A stretch of 64,000 bases of DNA from Saccharothrix deserti (GCF_009769385.1 NZ_ML775959.1:388682-452681); one strand, 5' to 3'. Counted from the first letter of the stretch, positions 6,735-16,059 are shown. Notes: generated from the sequence alone by a model not told the origin. A program made the numbers and translations.

Positions 6735-9239
6735 TCAGTGCCGGTAGGAGCCCATGTCCCAGACGGTGAGGCGGTCGACCCGGGCGCTGCCGCCCTCGGC
6801 GAAGACCTCCACCCCGTCGCTGGTCGGGTCGGGGAAGACCTGGCTGGTGATCACGGCCTGGCCCGCGCCGCCGAAGACCTCGACCGACGACCAGTCCACC
6901 AACGCCCGCAGCGTCACCTTCCCGTTCACGGCGGCCAGCGGCGCGCGTTGCACGGCGGGGAACTCGGGACTGAAGTCCACGCGCCCGGACCGCGTGCGGT
7001 CCACGTACAGCTCACCGGTCGTCGTGTCGTAGCCGATCACCGTCTCCTGCCCCGCACCGCTGCGCACCTTGAGGCCGAAGCGCTCGGCGTCGCGGAGGGA
7101 GAAGGTCGCCTCGATGTCGAGTGCCTGCCCCTCGGCGTCCAGTGATCGCGAGCCCTCGGGGACGGTGCTGCCTTGCACGAAGACCGGCCGGCCTCGGTGG
7201 AGTTGGCTCAGGGAGTGCACCGGCTCCTGCACGAGTTGGATCTCACCTCCGATGGTGCGCAGCCCCACCTGCCTGGGCGCACTCTGGGCGCTGCGCCACG
7301 GCGAGGTCGGGGTGTTGCCGGCGTACTGCCAGTTGTTCATCCACCCGATCATGTAGCGCTTGCCGTCCGGGACGTCGTCCCACGACACCGCGGCGTAGTA
7401 GTCCTTGCCGAAGTCGACCCAGTCCGCCCGCTCGACGGTGGACCTCGCGGGTGCGTCGGCGAACGTGAACTGGTCGACCATCACGTGTCCCCAGCCCGCC
7501 GTGTTCATGTCCACCACGGAAATCCGCGCCTGCCTGCCGTGGTACTCCCGCAGGTCGAACGACGCCCAGTCGAGGGTTTCGCCGTCCGCACCGGTGGCGG
7601 TCCGCACGACCTTCCCGTCGACCACGAGGTTGACCGACGTCTCGGTGGAGCGCGGCTTGGCGGGGGCGTCGGCGAGCACCACGTGGTCGACCAGGATGTG
7701 TCCCCAGCCGCCGGTGTTCTCGTCCACGACTTCGACGCGCGCCTTCCTGCCGGCGAGTTCGCGCACGTCCCACGAGGCCCAGTTCAACGCCTCGGAGTCC
7801 TTGCCGGTGGCACTGCGCACGACTTCGCCGTCCACGACCAGCCGCACGGCGGTGGGCGCAACGGAGGTGACCGGGTGGTTGCCGCCGCCGATCAGGAAGT
7901 TCAGGTACGGCGAGGAGACGGTGAACTCCGGTGAGGTGAGCGTGCCGACCGTGGCGTCGCCCCGCAGGTAGGTGTTGACCAGGCCGCCGCCCTGCCAGCC
8001 GGACACCTGCTGCTGGTCGGGGAGCGTGCCGGTCGCGGGCGCGGTGCCGAACGCCTCGCCGGTGGTGGTCCAGGTCCCGTAGTCGCCGCCCTCGAAGTCG
8101 GCCAGGACTTCGCCCGAAGGCGCCGGCTCGTCACCGGTCACGGCTGCCGGGTCGTGCGGGTGCCTGCCACCGCCGATCTTGAAGTTGAGGTACCGCTCGT
8201 CCACCGTGAACGGCGGCGAGGTGAGAGTGCCGGTCGAGCTGTCACCGCCGTGGAAGCTGTTGGCGTAGCCCGTTCCCTCGACACCGCCCACGGGGGACTG
8301 CCCCGCCGGCGGGCCGGTGGCCGGTGTGTCACCGAAGGCGCCGCCGGTGGTGGTCCACCCGCCGTAGGACGACTCGAAGTCCTGGAACACCAGGCCGGCA
8401 GGCGGGGTGTAGCTGCCGTCGTCGTCGGCGGTGAAGCGGGTGCCGTCGAAGTCGCCGACGAAGTACTGCGTGGCCGAACCGCCCGCGATCCCGCCGGGGT
8501 TGATGCTGACCACGAGGACCCACTTGGTCTTGCGGGGGTCACCGTCGACCTTGAGCGGGAACAGGTCCGGGCACTCCCACACGCCCCCGACCGCGCCCGC
8601 CGGGCCGAAGTCGCTCAGCGCCTCCCACGTCTTCAGGTCCTTCGACGAGTAGAACCGGATCTTGCGCTCCGTGGCCAGGGCCACGGCCATCAGCCAGCTC
8701 TGCGTGGGCGCGTGCCACTGCACCTTCGGGTCGCGGAACTCGGTCGAGCCGATGTCCAGGACGGGGTTGCCCGCGTACTTCGTCCACGTGCGACCGCGGT
8801 CGGTGCTGTAGGCCAGGGATTGGGCCTGTTTTCCGCCGTCCTTGAAGAAACTGGTGTAGACGGCGACCATCGCCGGTTCGTCGGGGGTGCCGAAGCCGGA
8901 GGTGTTGGCGTGGTCGACGACCACGCTGCCGGAGAACACCATCTCGGTGTCGTCGTGGGCGATCGCGAGGGGAAGCTCCTGCCAGTGCACGAGGTCGCGG
9001 CTGACCGCGTGACCCCACGACATGTCGCCCCACGAGTTGCCGTTCGGGTTGTGCTGGTAGAAGAGGTGGTACTCGCCCTTGTGGTGGACGAGGCCGTTCG
9101 GGTCGTTCATCCAGTTCCGCTCGGGGGTGAAGTGGAACTGCGGTCGGTACGTCTCGGTGGCCGGCGCCGCGAGGACGGGGCTCGTCGAGACGACGAGCGC
9201 CGCCGCGGTAAGCACGGCGGTCATCAACCTCTTCGTCAT
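6735..9239 (-). CDS. Secreted GH32 fructanase (levanase/inulinase type) with nested insert modules
   Basis: 834 residues with a Sec signal peptide (cleavage likely after VLA, about residue 24-25). GH32 catalytic motifs are intact: WMNDPNG (nucleophile Asp46), FRDPK (transition-state stabiliser) and WECPDLF (acid/base Glu). The five-blade propeller is interrupted between GGSATQYFVGDFDG and WVDFGKDYYAAVSW by about 320 residues of jelly-roll-like insert. A C-terminal beta-sandwich ends in VDRLTVWDMG. The insert holds two copies of the same two-part module, one apparently inserted inside the other (see findings). Its start overlaps the stop of the upstream GH32 gene by ATGA. It probably cleaves extracellular levan or inulin to fructose. 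Confidence 0.9.
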   Translation of the reverse strand: MTKRLMTAVLTAAALVVSTSPVLAAPATETYRPQFHFTPERNWMNDPNGLVHHKGEYHLFYQHNPNGNSWGDMSWGHAVSRDLVHWQELPLAIAHDDTEMVFSGSVVVDHANTSGFGTPDEPAMVAVYTSFFKDGGKQAQSLAYSTDRGRTWTKYAGNPVLDIGSTEFRDPKVQWHAPTQSWLMAVALATERKIRFYSSKDLKTWEALSDFGPAGAVGGVWECPDLFPLKVDGDPRKTKWVLVVSINPGGIAGGSATQYFVGDFDGTRFTADDDGSYTPPAGLVFQDFESSYGGWTTTGGAFGDTPATGPPAGQSPVGGVEGTGYANSFHGGDSSTGTLTSPPFTVDERYLNFKIGGGRHPHDPAAVTGDEPAPSGEVLADFEGGDYGTWTTTGEAFGTAPATGTLPDQQQVSGWQGGGLVNTYLRGDATVGTLTSPEFTVSSPYLNFLIGGGNHPVTSVAPTAVRLVVDGEVVRSATGKDSEALNWASWDVRELAGRKARVEVVDENTGGWGHILVDHVVLADAPAKPRSTETSVNLVVDGKVVRTATGADGETLDWASFDLREYHGRQARISVVDMNTAGWGHVMVDQFTFADAPARSTVERADWVDFGKDYYAAVSWDDVPDGKRYMIGWMNNWQYAGNTPTSPWRSAQSAPRQVGLRTIGGEIQLVQEPVHSLSQLHRGRPVFVQGSTVPEGSRSLDAEGQALDIEATFSLRDAERFGLKVRSGAGQETVIGYDTTTGELYVDRTRSGRVDFSPEFPAVQRAPLAAVNGKVTLRALVDWSSVEVFGGAGQAVITSQVFPDPTSDGVEVFAEGGSARVDRLTVWDMGSYRH

Positions 9240-10708
9240 GGCTGCCCTACTTTCTGTTCGGGGGAGCGGAATCGGTTGCGCCGACCGCTGGTGCCCAGCT
9301 CCCAGGCGTCGACGATGTGGTCCGGCGCGCCGAAGGTCCGCAACCGCCACGGAACGGGCCCGGTGGGGTAGCACCGCAGCGTCAACGCCTCGCCGCTGTC
9401 GAGGAACAGCTCCACGATCGAACCGTCCACGATCACCCTGAGGTCGACCGAGCCGTCCGCTGAGCCGTCCGTTGAGCCGTCCGCCGTCCGCTGCCCGGAC
9501 AGTGGAATCCGGTAGCGGCCTTTCAGGGCGCGGGGGTCGAGCGACGCGTTGTCGCGATCCACCACCAGTTCGCCCGCGATCGGGTCGACGACGATGTCGA
9601 GGTGTTCGGCGCCGTCGTCGGTGGTCTCCAGGCGCAGTCCGCCCGGCGCGCCCGAGCCGGGCCGCAGCCTCGCGGTGAGGTCGAAAGCCGAGCCGACCGT
9701 GCCGAGATCGGCGGTGGAGGACCAACCGGTGGCGTGCACGAGTTTGCGGCCCCGGTGCCCCAGGACCTCGACCGCGGGCTGCTGGTGAACCCTCCCGTCG
9801 TCGGTGAGCGAGACCTCGCGGGGAACGGTGAGGACCCCCGCCCACCCCGCCGCACGTGACCATTGCCCGTCGCGGGCTTCCCAGGACCACCCCCACAGCA
9901 GCCATCGGCCGTCCGGCGCGGGCAGCAACGCGGGCGCGTACATGTCCGGGCCGTAGTCGAGGGGCTGGTGCCGGGTGGGGACGAACCGGTCCTCGTGCTC
10001 ACCGCCCACGTAGGCACGTGTGCTGCGCGGACCCGCGACGGCGTCCCACAGGCTGACGACCAGCACCGAGCGGTCACCGAAGGTGGCGTACTGGGGGCAC
10101 TCCCACCCGGTCCAACCGTCCGCCGCGGTGACCACGTCCGGTCCGTCGGTGAAGAACGGTCCCCGGTACCGCCAGTCTTCCAAGTCAGACGACTCGTACA
10201 GCAGCGCCGCGCCGCGTTCACCGGTGACGCTCGCGCCGACGAGCATCCGCCACCGGTCGCCCTGGCGCCAGACGTAGGGATCGCGGTACATCGACGTGCC
10301 GTCCGGTGGCTTCGGGATCACCAGTCCGGGGTGCTTGCGCCAGGTGAGTCCTCCGTCCCGGGACTCCGCCGTCGCGATCGGCTGCCACCAGCGGTCGGTC
10401 CGGTAGGCGGAGTAGAACGCCAGCACCCGTTCCCCGTCGGAGATCGCGTTGCCGGAGAAGCAGCCGTCGGCGTCGTCGCCACCGGGTGTGGGTGCCAGCG
10501 CCACCGGCAGTTCCTCCCACGTGACGAGGTCGGTGCTGCGGTAGTGCCCCCAGTGCATGCCGGCGTGGTCGGGTCCGCTCGGGTTGTGCTGGAAGAACAC
10601 GTGGTAGTGGCCGTCGTGGAAGGTGAGCCCGTTGGGGTCGTTGATCCAGTTCCGCGGGGGTCTGAGGTGGATCGCGGGCAGGTGGGTGTCGGGAGATGGG
10701 GTCGACAA
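9236..10708 (-). CDS. Intracellular GH32 beta-fructosidase
   Basis: 490 residues without signal peptide. TTG at 10708 is chosen because an AAGGA Shine-Dalgarno precedes it and upstream sequence has no GH32 similarity. Motifs: WINDPNG, YRDPYV and WECPQY, all catalytic acids present; SGNA marks the substrate-binding strand. A short acidic-Ser repeat (TDGSADGS) lies in the C-terminal sandwich. It likely hydrolyses sucrose or short fructo-oligosaccharides brought in by the ABC transporter encoded just upstream. It is translationally coupled to the secreted fructanase. Confidence 0.9.
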   Translation of the reverse strand: MSTPSPDTHLPAIHLRPPRNWINDPNGLTFHDGHYHVFFQHNPSGPDHAGMHWGHYRSTDLVTWEELPVALAPTPGGDDADGCFSGNAISDGERVLAFYSAYRTDRWWQPIATAESRDGGLTWRKHPGLVIPKPPDGTSMYRDPYVWRQGDRWRMLVGASVTGERGAALLYESSDLEDWRYRGPFFTDGPDVVTAADGWTGWECPQYATFGDRSVLVVSLWDAVAGPRSTRAYVGGEHEDRFVPTRHQPLDYGPDMYAPALLPAPDGRWLLWGWSWEARDGQWSRAAGWAGVLTVPREVSLTDDGRVHQQPAVEVLGHRGRKLVHATGWSSTADLGTVGSAFDLTARLRPGSGAPGGLRLETTDDGAEHLDIVVDPIAGELVVDRDNASLDPRALKGRYRIPLSGQRTADGSTDGSADGSVDLRVIVDGSIVELFLDSGEALTLRCYPTGPVPWRLRTFGAPDHIVDAWELGTSGRRNRFRSPEQKVGQP

Positions 10709-10770
10709 AGGAGTCCTTCGATCGGAAGGGCCGCGCCGGGGAGCCGGCAGTGGAGAAGGGAGTCGGCGGG

Positions 10771-11682
10771 TCAGCCTTTGACGCCGCTGGAGGCGATGCT
10801 GTTGATGAAGGACCGCTGGAAGGCCAGGAACAGCGCGAGCACGGGAACCGTGATCATCGACGAGTACGCCATGATCTCGCCCCAGGAGGGGTTGAGCTGG
10901 AAGAAGTACTGGATGCCGACCATGACCGGGCGGAGTTCCTCCTGCTGCACGACCATGAGCGGCCACAGGTAGGAGTTCCACGCGGGCAGGAAGGTCAGGA
11001 TCGCCACGGTGGCGATCGCCGGACCCGACAGCGGCATGACGATCCGGCGGTAGATGCCGAACCACCCCGCGCCGTCGATCAGCGCGGCCTCGTCGAGTTC
11101 CTTGGGGATGCTCTGGAAGTACTGGTGGAACAGGAAGATCGAGAACCCGTGCGCGACGAAGGGCAGGACCTGCACCCGGTAGGTGTCCAGCCAGCCCTCG
11201 GTGAGGGTGAGGCCGAACCCGTTCAGTTCGAGCCACGGCAGTTCGTTGACCCACCAGACCAGGGGCAGCGCGAAGGTCTCGAACGGCACGATCAGGGTGG
11301 CGATGATGAGCGTGAGCAGGAGTTTCCGGCCGGGCCAGCGCATTCTCGACAGGGCGAACGCGGCGAGGCTGTTCACCACGATGCCCAGCACGACGGTGGT
11401 CGCCGAGATGGCGAGCGAGTTGAGCAGGAACCGCAGCGCGGGCACGCGCTCGAACACCGCGGTGTAGTTGGTCAGGGAGAGGTCGCCGACCGGGAGGAAG
11501 GCGCGGGGGCCGCTGAGGTCGCCGAAGATCTGCTGGTCCGGCTTGAACGAGGAGACCAGCATGAACACCACGGGGAACGCGAAGAACAACGCGAGCACGA
11601 CCCGCACCGCGTGGACCGGCAGCCTCCGCCACGCGGTCGGGGGTCCGGACGTCGCACGCGACTGGGACGACCTGGTCGACAT
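10771..11682 (-). CDS. Carbohydrate ABC transporter permease, MalG-type
   Basis: 303 residues with six predicted transmembrane helices and the EAA loop (ELDEAALIDGAGWFGIYRRIVMP) that contacts the ATPase. It is the second permease of a CUT1 importer together with the MalF-type gene ending just upstream (11684). No ATPase gene is present here, as usual for actinomycete CUT1 systems that share an MsiK-type ATPase. The GH32 genes downstream suggest fructan oligosaccharides or sucrose as cargo. Confidence 0.92.
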   Translation of the reverse strand: MSTRSSQSRATSGPPTAWRRLPVHAVRVVLALFFAFPVVFMLVSSFKPDQQIFGDLSGPRAFLPVGDLSLTNYTAVFERVPALRFLLNSLAISATTVVLGIVVNSLAAFALSRMRWPGRKLLLTLIIATLIVPFETFALPLVWWVNELPWLELNGFGLTLTEGWLDTYRVQVLPFVAHGFSIFLFHQYFQSIPKELDEAALIDGAGWFGIYRRIVMPLSGPAIATVAILTFLPAWNSYLWPLMVVQQEELRPVMVGIQYFFQLNPSWGEIMAYSSMITVPVLALFLAFQRSFINSIASSGVKG

Positions 11683-11683
11683 G

Positions 11684-12619
11684 TCAGTCCTTCTCCCTGG
11701 TGAGGTAGCGCTGGACGAGCGAGACGATCAGCACCAGCACGAAGAACACCAGCGAGATCGCGGAGGCGTACGCGGTCTGCTGTTGCTGGTACCCGCTGCG
11801 CACGGCCTGGTAGACCACGGTGGTGGTCGAGTCCAGCGGGCCGCCCTGGGTCATCACGTTGACCTGGGTGAACAGGCTGAACGCGGCGATGGTGATGGTG
11901 ATCAGCACGAACGTGCGGGTCGCCCGCAGCCCCGGCCAGGTCACGTACCGGAACCGCGTCCACCGGCTCACGCCGTCGATGGAGGCGGCCTCGTACAGGT
12001 CGGCGGGGATGGTCTGGAGTCCCGCCAGCCAGATGATCATGTGGAAGCCGGCGCCCTGCCAGACGGACATGAACACGATCGCCGCCAGCGAGGTCGACGG
12101 GTCGTTCAACCAGTCGGGCCCTTCGACCTGCCCGAACGTGACCGCCTCGATGACCCGGTTGAGCAGACCGTCCTTCTGGTACAGCAACGTCCACACGATC
12201 GACACCACCACCATGGAGGTGACCACCGGGATGAAGTAGACGGTGCGGAAGAAGTCGGTGCCCCGGAAGCGCGCGTTGATCAGCAGGGCCAGCCCGAGGG
12301 CGACACCTGCCTGGAGGGGCACCACGACGGCGGCGAAGACGAACGTGTTGAGCACGGAGCGGAGGAACACCGGATCTTCCGCCAGCATGGCGAAGTTGCG
12401 CAGGCCGACGAAGCGGGCGGGCGTGGGTGAGACCAGGCGGGCACTGGTGAAGGCCAGCACGAACGCCAGGCCGATCGGGATCACGACGAAGACGAACAGC
12501 AGCAGGACCGCGGGGGCGGCCATGCCGACGGCGATGATGCCCTCCCGGCGGCGGGCGCCGGTCTGCGTGGTGCTGTGCGCGCGTCGCAAGCGCGCGCGGA
12601 GGGGGACAGCGGCGGTCAA
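11684..12619 (-). CDS. Carbohydrate ABC transporter permease, MalF-type
   Basis: 311 residues, six membrane segments, and the EAA loop DLYEAASIDGVSRWTRFRYVTWP near the C-terminal third. The N-terminus is Arg-rich and cytoplasmic. It lies between the binding-protein gene and the MalG-type permease (one base from the latter), the standard CUT1 order. It forms the membrane channel for the sugar delivered by the lipoprotein. Confidence 0.92.
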   Translation of the reverse strand: MTAAVPLRARLRRAHSTTQTGARRREGIIAVGMAAPAVLLLFVFVVIPIGLAFVLAFTSARLVSPTPARFVGLRNFAMLAEDPVFLRSVLNTFVFAAVVVPLQAGVALGLALLINARFRGTDFFRTVYFIPVVTSMVVVSIVWTLLYQKDGLLNRVIEAVTFGQVEGPDWLNDPSTSLAAIVFMSVWQGAGFHMIIWLAGLQTIPADLYEAASIDGVSRWTRFRYVTWPGLRATRTFVLITITIAAFSLFTQVNVMTQGGPLDSTTTVVYQAVRSGYQQQQTAYASAISLVFFVLVLIVSLVQRYLTREKD

Positions 12620-12694
12620 CGAGACCTCCGGAGGAGGAACGGGCGCGCCTGGTGGAGACGATCAGGCCACCACCAGGCGGGCGTGGCGGGGCCG

Positions 12695-13993
12695 TCAGCC
12701 GGCGTAGAAGTCGTTCATCTTCAGGTTGGCGTCGATCTGCTTGACCGCCTCGTCCAGTGCCGAGTCGGGATCGGCGCCCGCGACGACGTCCTTGGCCGCT
12801 TTCTCGAAGACCGAGGCGATGAACGGGTACGCGGGCGTCACGGGGCGCACCACGGCGAAGTCCCTGGCGGCACGGACCAGGGGCTCATACCGGCCACCGG
12901 GTTCGTACCCGGGGATCTGCGCGGCGGCGGCGTCCGTCGCGGGAATGGTGCCGGTCGCCTTGGCGTACTCCGTGAAGTACTTCGTCTTGCGGGAGAACTC
13001 CAGGTACGCGCGCGCACCGTCCGGTTCCGAGCAGTTGGCGCTCATGGCCCACTGCCAGGAGGCACCGCCGATCTTCGGCCCCTTGCCGAAGTCCACCGGC
13101 GGCAGGATGACGAGGTCGTCGCCCAGCTTCTCGACGTTCTTGGCCGCGTCCCAGCTACCGTCCCACTCGATGGCCGACTTGCCGTTGAGGAAGTCGTCGT
13201 TGGGGCTGGCGCCCGACTTCTGGGCCATGTACCCGTCGGTGACCAGGGAGCGGAACCACTTCGCCCAGTCGAGCGCCTCAGGCCCGTTGAGCGTGCCGTC
13301 CGCGGTCTTGTAGGTGGTGCGGTCCACCAGGTCGCCGCCGAAGCTCTGCAACTGCGGGGAGTACGCGTAGGGCCACCACTCGCCGCTGCCCCCGGTGCCC
13401 ATCTCCAGCGGGTGCTCGAACTTGCCGGTCGCCTTCAGGGCGGTCAGCGCGGCGGTGAACTCCGCGCGGGTCCACGGCTGGTCGGCGGTCGGGATGCGGA
13501 TGCCGTTCTCGTCGAGGACCGACTTGCGGGCGAACATGGTCAGCGCCACGTCGTAGAAGCCGAAGGCGTAGACCTTGTCCTGGTACTTGCCGACGGTGCT
13601 GGGCAGCTGGTCGGCCACGGGGACCTCTCCGTCGGAGATCTCCAGCGGGGCCAGGTACCCGCCCCAGGCCCAGTTGGGCACGTTGGGGCCGTCCACGTCG
13701 AGGATGCAGGGCAGCTTCTTCGACGACGCGGAGGCGACCACGGCGTCGTTGTAGGCGCCCTGCGGGAAGGCCTCGATCTCGACCTTGTAGGTGGACTGGC
13801 TCGCGTTGAAGTCGTTGACGATCTTCTCCACGACCGCGTACTCGGCGGCGTTGCCCGCGTTGTGGGTCCACAGCTTCAGGGCGCCGCCCTGGCCGCCCGA
13901 TCCGCCGCCTCCGGTGGCGCAGCCCGTGAGCGCGGCCGTCGCGGTGATCACGGCTAGACTCGCTCTCGCGAGACGCCTGGTCCTCGCATTCAT
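12695..13993 (-). CDS. Sugar-binding lipoprotein of the ABC importer (SBP family 1)
   Basis: 432 residues. A lipoprotein signal ends in the lipobox ALTGC with Cys at residue 25, followed by a Gly/Ser linker. The rest fits extracellular solute-binding protein family 1 (YNDAVVASASSKKLPCILDVDGP; FLNGKSAIEWDGSW). It captures sugar outside the cell and delivers it to the two permeases encoded downstream. It is first in the transcription unit; the 120-base gap to the lacI gene probably carries the promoter. Confidence 0.92.
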   Translation of the reverse strand: MNARTRRLARASLAVITATAALTGCATGGGGSGGQGGALKLWTHNAGNAAEYAVVEKIVNDFNASQSTYKVEIEAFPQGAYNDAVVASASSKKLPCILDVDGPNVPNWAWGGYLAPLEISDGEVPVADQLPSTVGKYQDKVYAFGFYDVALTMFARKSVLDENGIRIPTADQPWTRAEFTAALTALKATGKFEHPLEMGTGGSGEWWPYAYSPQLQSFGGDLVDRTTYKTADGTLNGPEALDWAKWFRSLVTDGYMAQKSGASPNDDFLNGKSAIEWDGSWDAAKNVEKLGDDLVILPPVDFGKGPKIGGASWQWAMSANCSEPDGARAYLEFSRKTKYFTEYAKATGTIPATDAAAAQIPGYEPGGRYEPLVRAARDFAVVRPVTPAYPFIASVFEKAAKDVVAGADPDSALDEAVKQIDANLKMNDFYAG

Positions 13994-14080
13994 GGTTCCT
14001 CCATCGTGCTGGGCTGGGTTCTCGCCGGGCGACCGGTGTCAGCGGTCGCCCTCCTCCAAGTCGCTCTGCCGTTCCGGTGG

Positions 14081-15112
14081 TCAAGACCGGGGCGGCGGAG
14101 CGACCGAATCCCTGGCCACCAAGGGGCAGCGCAGTACCTCTTGGGGAGCAGGGCCGGTCGTCGTCTCCGATGTGTCGATGACGGCCTGGAGCCGGGCGAT
14201 CGCCCGTGCCCCCATGTCGTAGTGGGGCAGGGCGACGGTGGTCAGCGCGGGGTGCAGGTTCTCGCTGATCAGTTCCTGGTTGTCGAACCCGATCACGGAC
14301 AGGTCGGTCGGGACCGTGAGGCCGAGTTCGGCAGCCGCGCGGTAGGCGCCCATCGCCATGCGGTCGTTGAAGCAGAACAGCGCGGTGGGCCTGTGCGCGG
14401 ACGAGAGCAGGGTCCGTGCCGCGCGGTAGCCGCCGGGCGCGTCGGAGCGGTCGGCGACGACCAGCGCGGGGTCGAACCCGATGCCCCCTCCGGCCAGCGC
14501 GGCCCGGTATCCGGCAAGCCTGCCCCTGGTGGCGGGTATGTCATCGATGTTGGTGACGAACCCGATCCTGCGGTGGCCGTGTTCGAGCAGTTCCCGGGTG
14601 GCGGTCAACCCGCCCTGTTCCTCGTCGGGCACGATCGAGGGGACCGTCGGGTCGTCCGCGCTCGCGTCGACCAGGACGGTGGGCACCGAACGCAGCTGTT
14701 GCGGCACTTGCACGACCCGGTGGTACATCGACGCGTAGAGGATGCCGTCGACGCCGTGCTGGAGCAGCAGCGCTATCGCCTTGCGCTCCAGCTCGGGGTT
14801 GCCCCCGGTGTTCAGCATGAGCAGCAGCAGGCCGTGCTCGGTGCCCGCGTCCTGCGCGCCCCGGATGATCTGACCGGCGTGAGGCGTCGTGGCGATCTCG
14901 TCGCTGACGAAACCCACCGTGTAGGTGCGGCTCGTGCGCAGGCCGCGGGCCAGGCTGTTCGGGCGGTAGCCCAGCTCGCGTGCCACCCGGAGCACGGTCG
15001 CCCGCGTCTCGACGTTGATCCGCTTGCCCTCGACGTCGTTGAGGATGTGGGAGACCGTCGTCGCGGACACCCCGGCCGCCGCGGCCACGTCCTTGATCCC
15101 GATGCGCTTCAC
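14081..15112 (-). CDS. LacI-family transcriptional regulator of the fructan locus
   Basis: 343 residues from GTG 15112 (VKRIGIKDVAAAAGVSATTVSHILN), the classical LacI helix-turn-helix at the very N-terminus, followed by a hinge helix (NSLARGLR) and a periplasmic-binding-protein-like effector domain. A start at ATG 15169 is open in frame, but those 19 codons have low GC3 and overlap a palindrome, so I reject it. It likely represses the GH32/ABC operon, with the sugar or its phosphate as inducer. It sits directly upstream of that operon in the same direction. Confidence 0.88.
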   Translation of the reverse strand: MKRIGIKDVAAAAGVSATTVSHILNDVEGKRINVETRATVLRVARELGYRPNSLARGLRTSRTYTVGFVSDEIATTPHAGQIIRGAQDAGTEHGLLLLMLNTGGNPELERKAIALLLQHGVDGILYASMYHRVVQVPQQLRSVPTVLVDASADDPTVPSIVPDEEQGGLTATRELLEHGHRRIGFVTNIDDIPATRGRLAGYRAALAGGGIGFDPALVVADRSDAPGGYRAARTLLSSAHRPTALFCFNDRMAMGAYRAAAELGLTVPTDLSVIGFDNQELISENLHPALTTVALPHYDMGARAIARLQAVIDTSETTTGPAPQEVLRCPLVARDSVAPPPRS

Positions 15113-15121
15113 GCCAGCCTG

Positions 15122-15134
15122 CCAAATCGTTTGG
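15122..15134. promoter_or_regulatory. Putative LacI-family operator
   Basis: CCAAATCGTTTGG is an inverted repeat with five-base arms and a CG-containing centre, the typical shape of LacI/GalR operators. It lies 10 to 22 bases upstream of the preferred GTG start of the lacI-type gene, which suggests autoregulation. I did not find a second clear copy in front of the binding-protein gene (13994-14080). Confidence 0.45.
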
Positions 15135-15442
15135 GCACCTTGGTTCGGTAGACCATTCATCACGATCAAGCGCGTGTCAACGATCCGTTACGTACTCGTG
15201 TCCGATGTTGGACGACCGTGCGCCAGGGCTCGCAGCACCCGCCGTCGTGAGGGCGGTGACCGTCGCAACGACGAAGCCGCGTGCTCGTCCGGCTGCAGCC
15301 GAGCGCCGCCGGGACTCATCGGTCGTCCCCGGTCGGGTGGACGACAGGGTGCCGCCCCGTATAGGCGACACCGCGTCACACTGGCGAGTGGACGCATCCC
15401 GATAGCATATCGTGACTGTTTGGTCACTCTTAGTCTGACGTC
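15135..15442. promoter_or_regulatory. Intergenic region with inverted repeat ahead of the LPMO gene
   Basis: No gene is seen here. At 15412-15427 GTGACTGTTTGGTCAC has five-base perfect arms around a six-base centre and lies 15 bases before the ATG at 15443. It may be an operator for a GntR or LacI-type repressor of the LPMO gene. The surrounding stretch (15400-15440) is AT-rich for this genome, as expected of a promoter. Assignment to a regulator is not possible by eye. Confidence 0.35.
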
Positions 15443-16024
15443 ATGACTGAAACTCGTAGTGGCGCACGGCATGGTGCGGTGACCGACCCGCCGTCGCGTG
15501 CGGCGATCTATCTGACCGACTGGCAGGCCGCCGACCTCGAGGCGGGCAAGTTCTTCCCGGCGACGGAAGCCGGCCTGCAGGACCCGTTCGCACCCGAGGA
15601 CGTGGTCAGCGCCACGCCGCCGCCGGACGGCCGGATCGCCAGCGCGGGCCGTGACTACGCCGCGATGCTGGACGAGCCGCGCCCCGACTGGCAAGCGCAC
15701 CAGGTGAGCCCAGGGGAGTCCCTGACGGTGAGCTGGCACTTCCGCATGCCGCACAAGACGCGGCGGTGGAACTACTTCCTCACCCGTCCCGACTGGGATC
15801 CCGGCCTGCCCCTGTCGCGCGCGCAGTTCGAGCCGGAGCCGTTCCACGTGGTCCAGTTGCCCTGTCAGCCGTTCTGGCAGTGCGACGACCTCGAGCCCGA
15901 GAACCCGACCCAGCACACCTTCACCTTGCCCGAACGCAGCGGCCGGCAGGTACTGCTGGCTGTGTGGGAGGTCGCCGACACCGGCAACGCCTTCTACCAG
16001 GTCATCGACCTCGACTTCGGCTGA
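15443..16024 (+). CDS. AA10-family lytic polysaccharide monooxygenase, no signal peptide
   Basis: 193 residues. The HGAVTDPPSRAAIYLTDWQ opening is the mature N-terminus of AA10 LPMOs, in which the first His coordinates copper. A second His occurs in MPHKTRRWNYFLTRPDWDP. The middle has the FFPATEAGLQDPFAPEDVVSA insert seen in chitin- and cellulose-active members. Only nine residues precede His10 and an in-frame TAG lies four codons upstream, so no secretion signal is encoded, although LPMOs need His at the processed N-terminus. Either the signal-peptide exon end was lost or a frameshift or deletion occurred. Confidence 0.75.
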   Translation: MTETRSGARHGAVTDPPSRAAIYLTDWQAADLEAGKFFPATEAGLQDPFAPEDVVSATPPPDGRIASAGRDYAAMLDEPRPDWQAHQVSPGESLTVSWHFRMPHKTRRWNYFLTRPDWDPGLPLSRAQFEPEPFHVVQLPCQPFWQCDDLEPENPTQHTFTLPERSGRQVLLAVWEVADTGNAFYQVIDLDFG

Positions 16025-16059
16025 TCCCCGCTTCCCGCGGTATCCGCGAGTCGACCCGC

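Noticed and set aside
9236..11632. Extension of the intracellular GH32 gene to 798 residues
   Set aside because: The upstream part is a shadow of the MalG permease gene; GH32 similarity begins just after TTG 10708, which has an SD.
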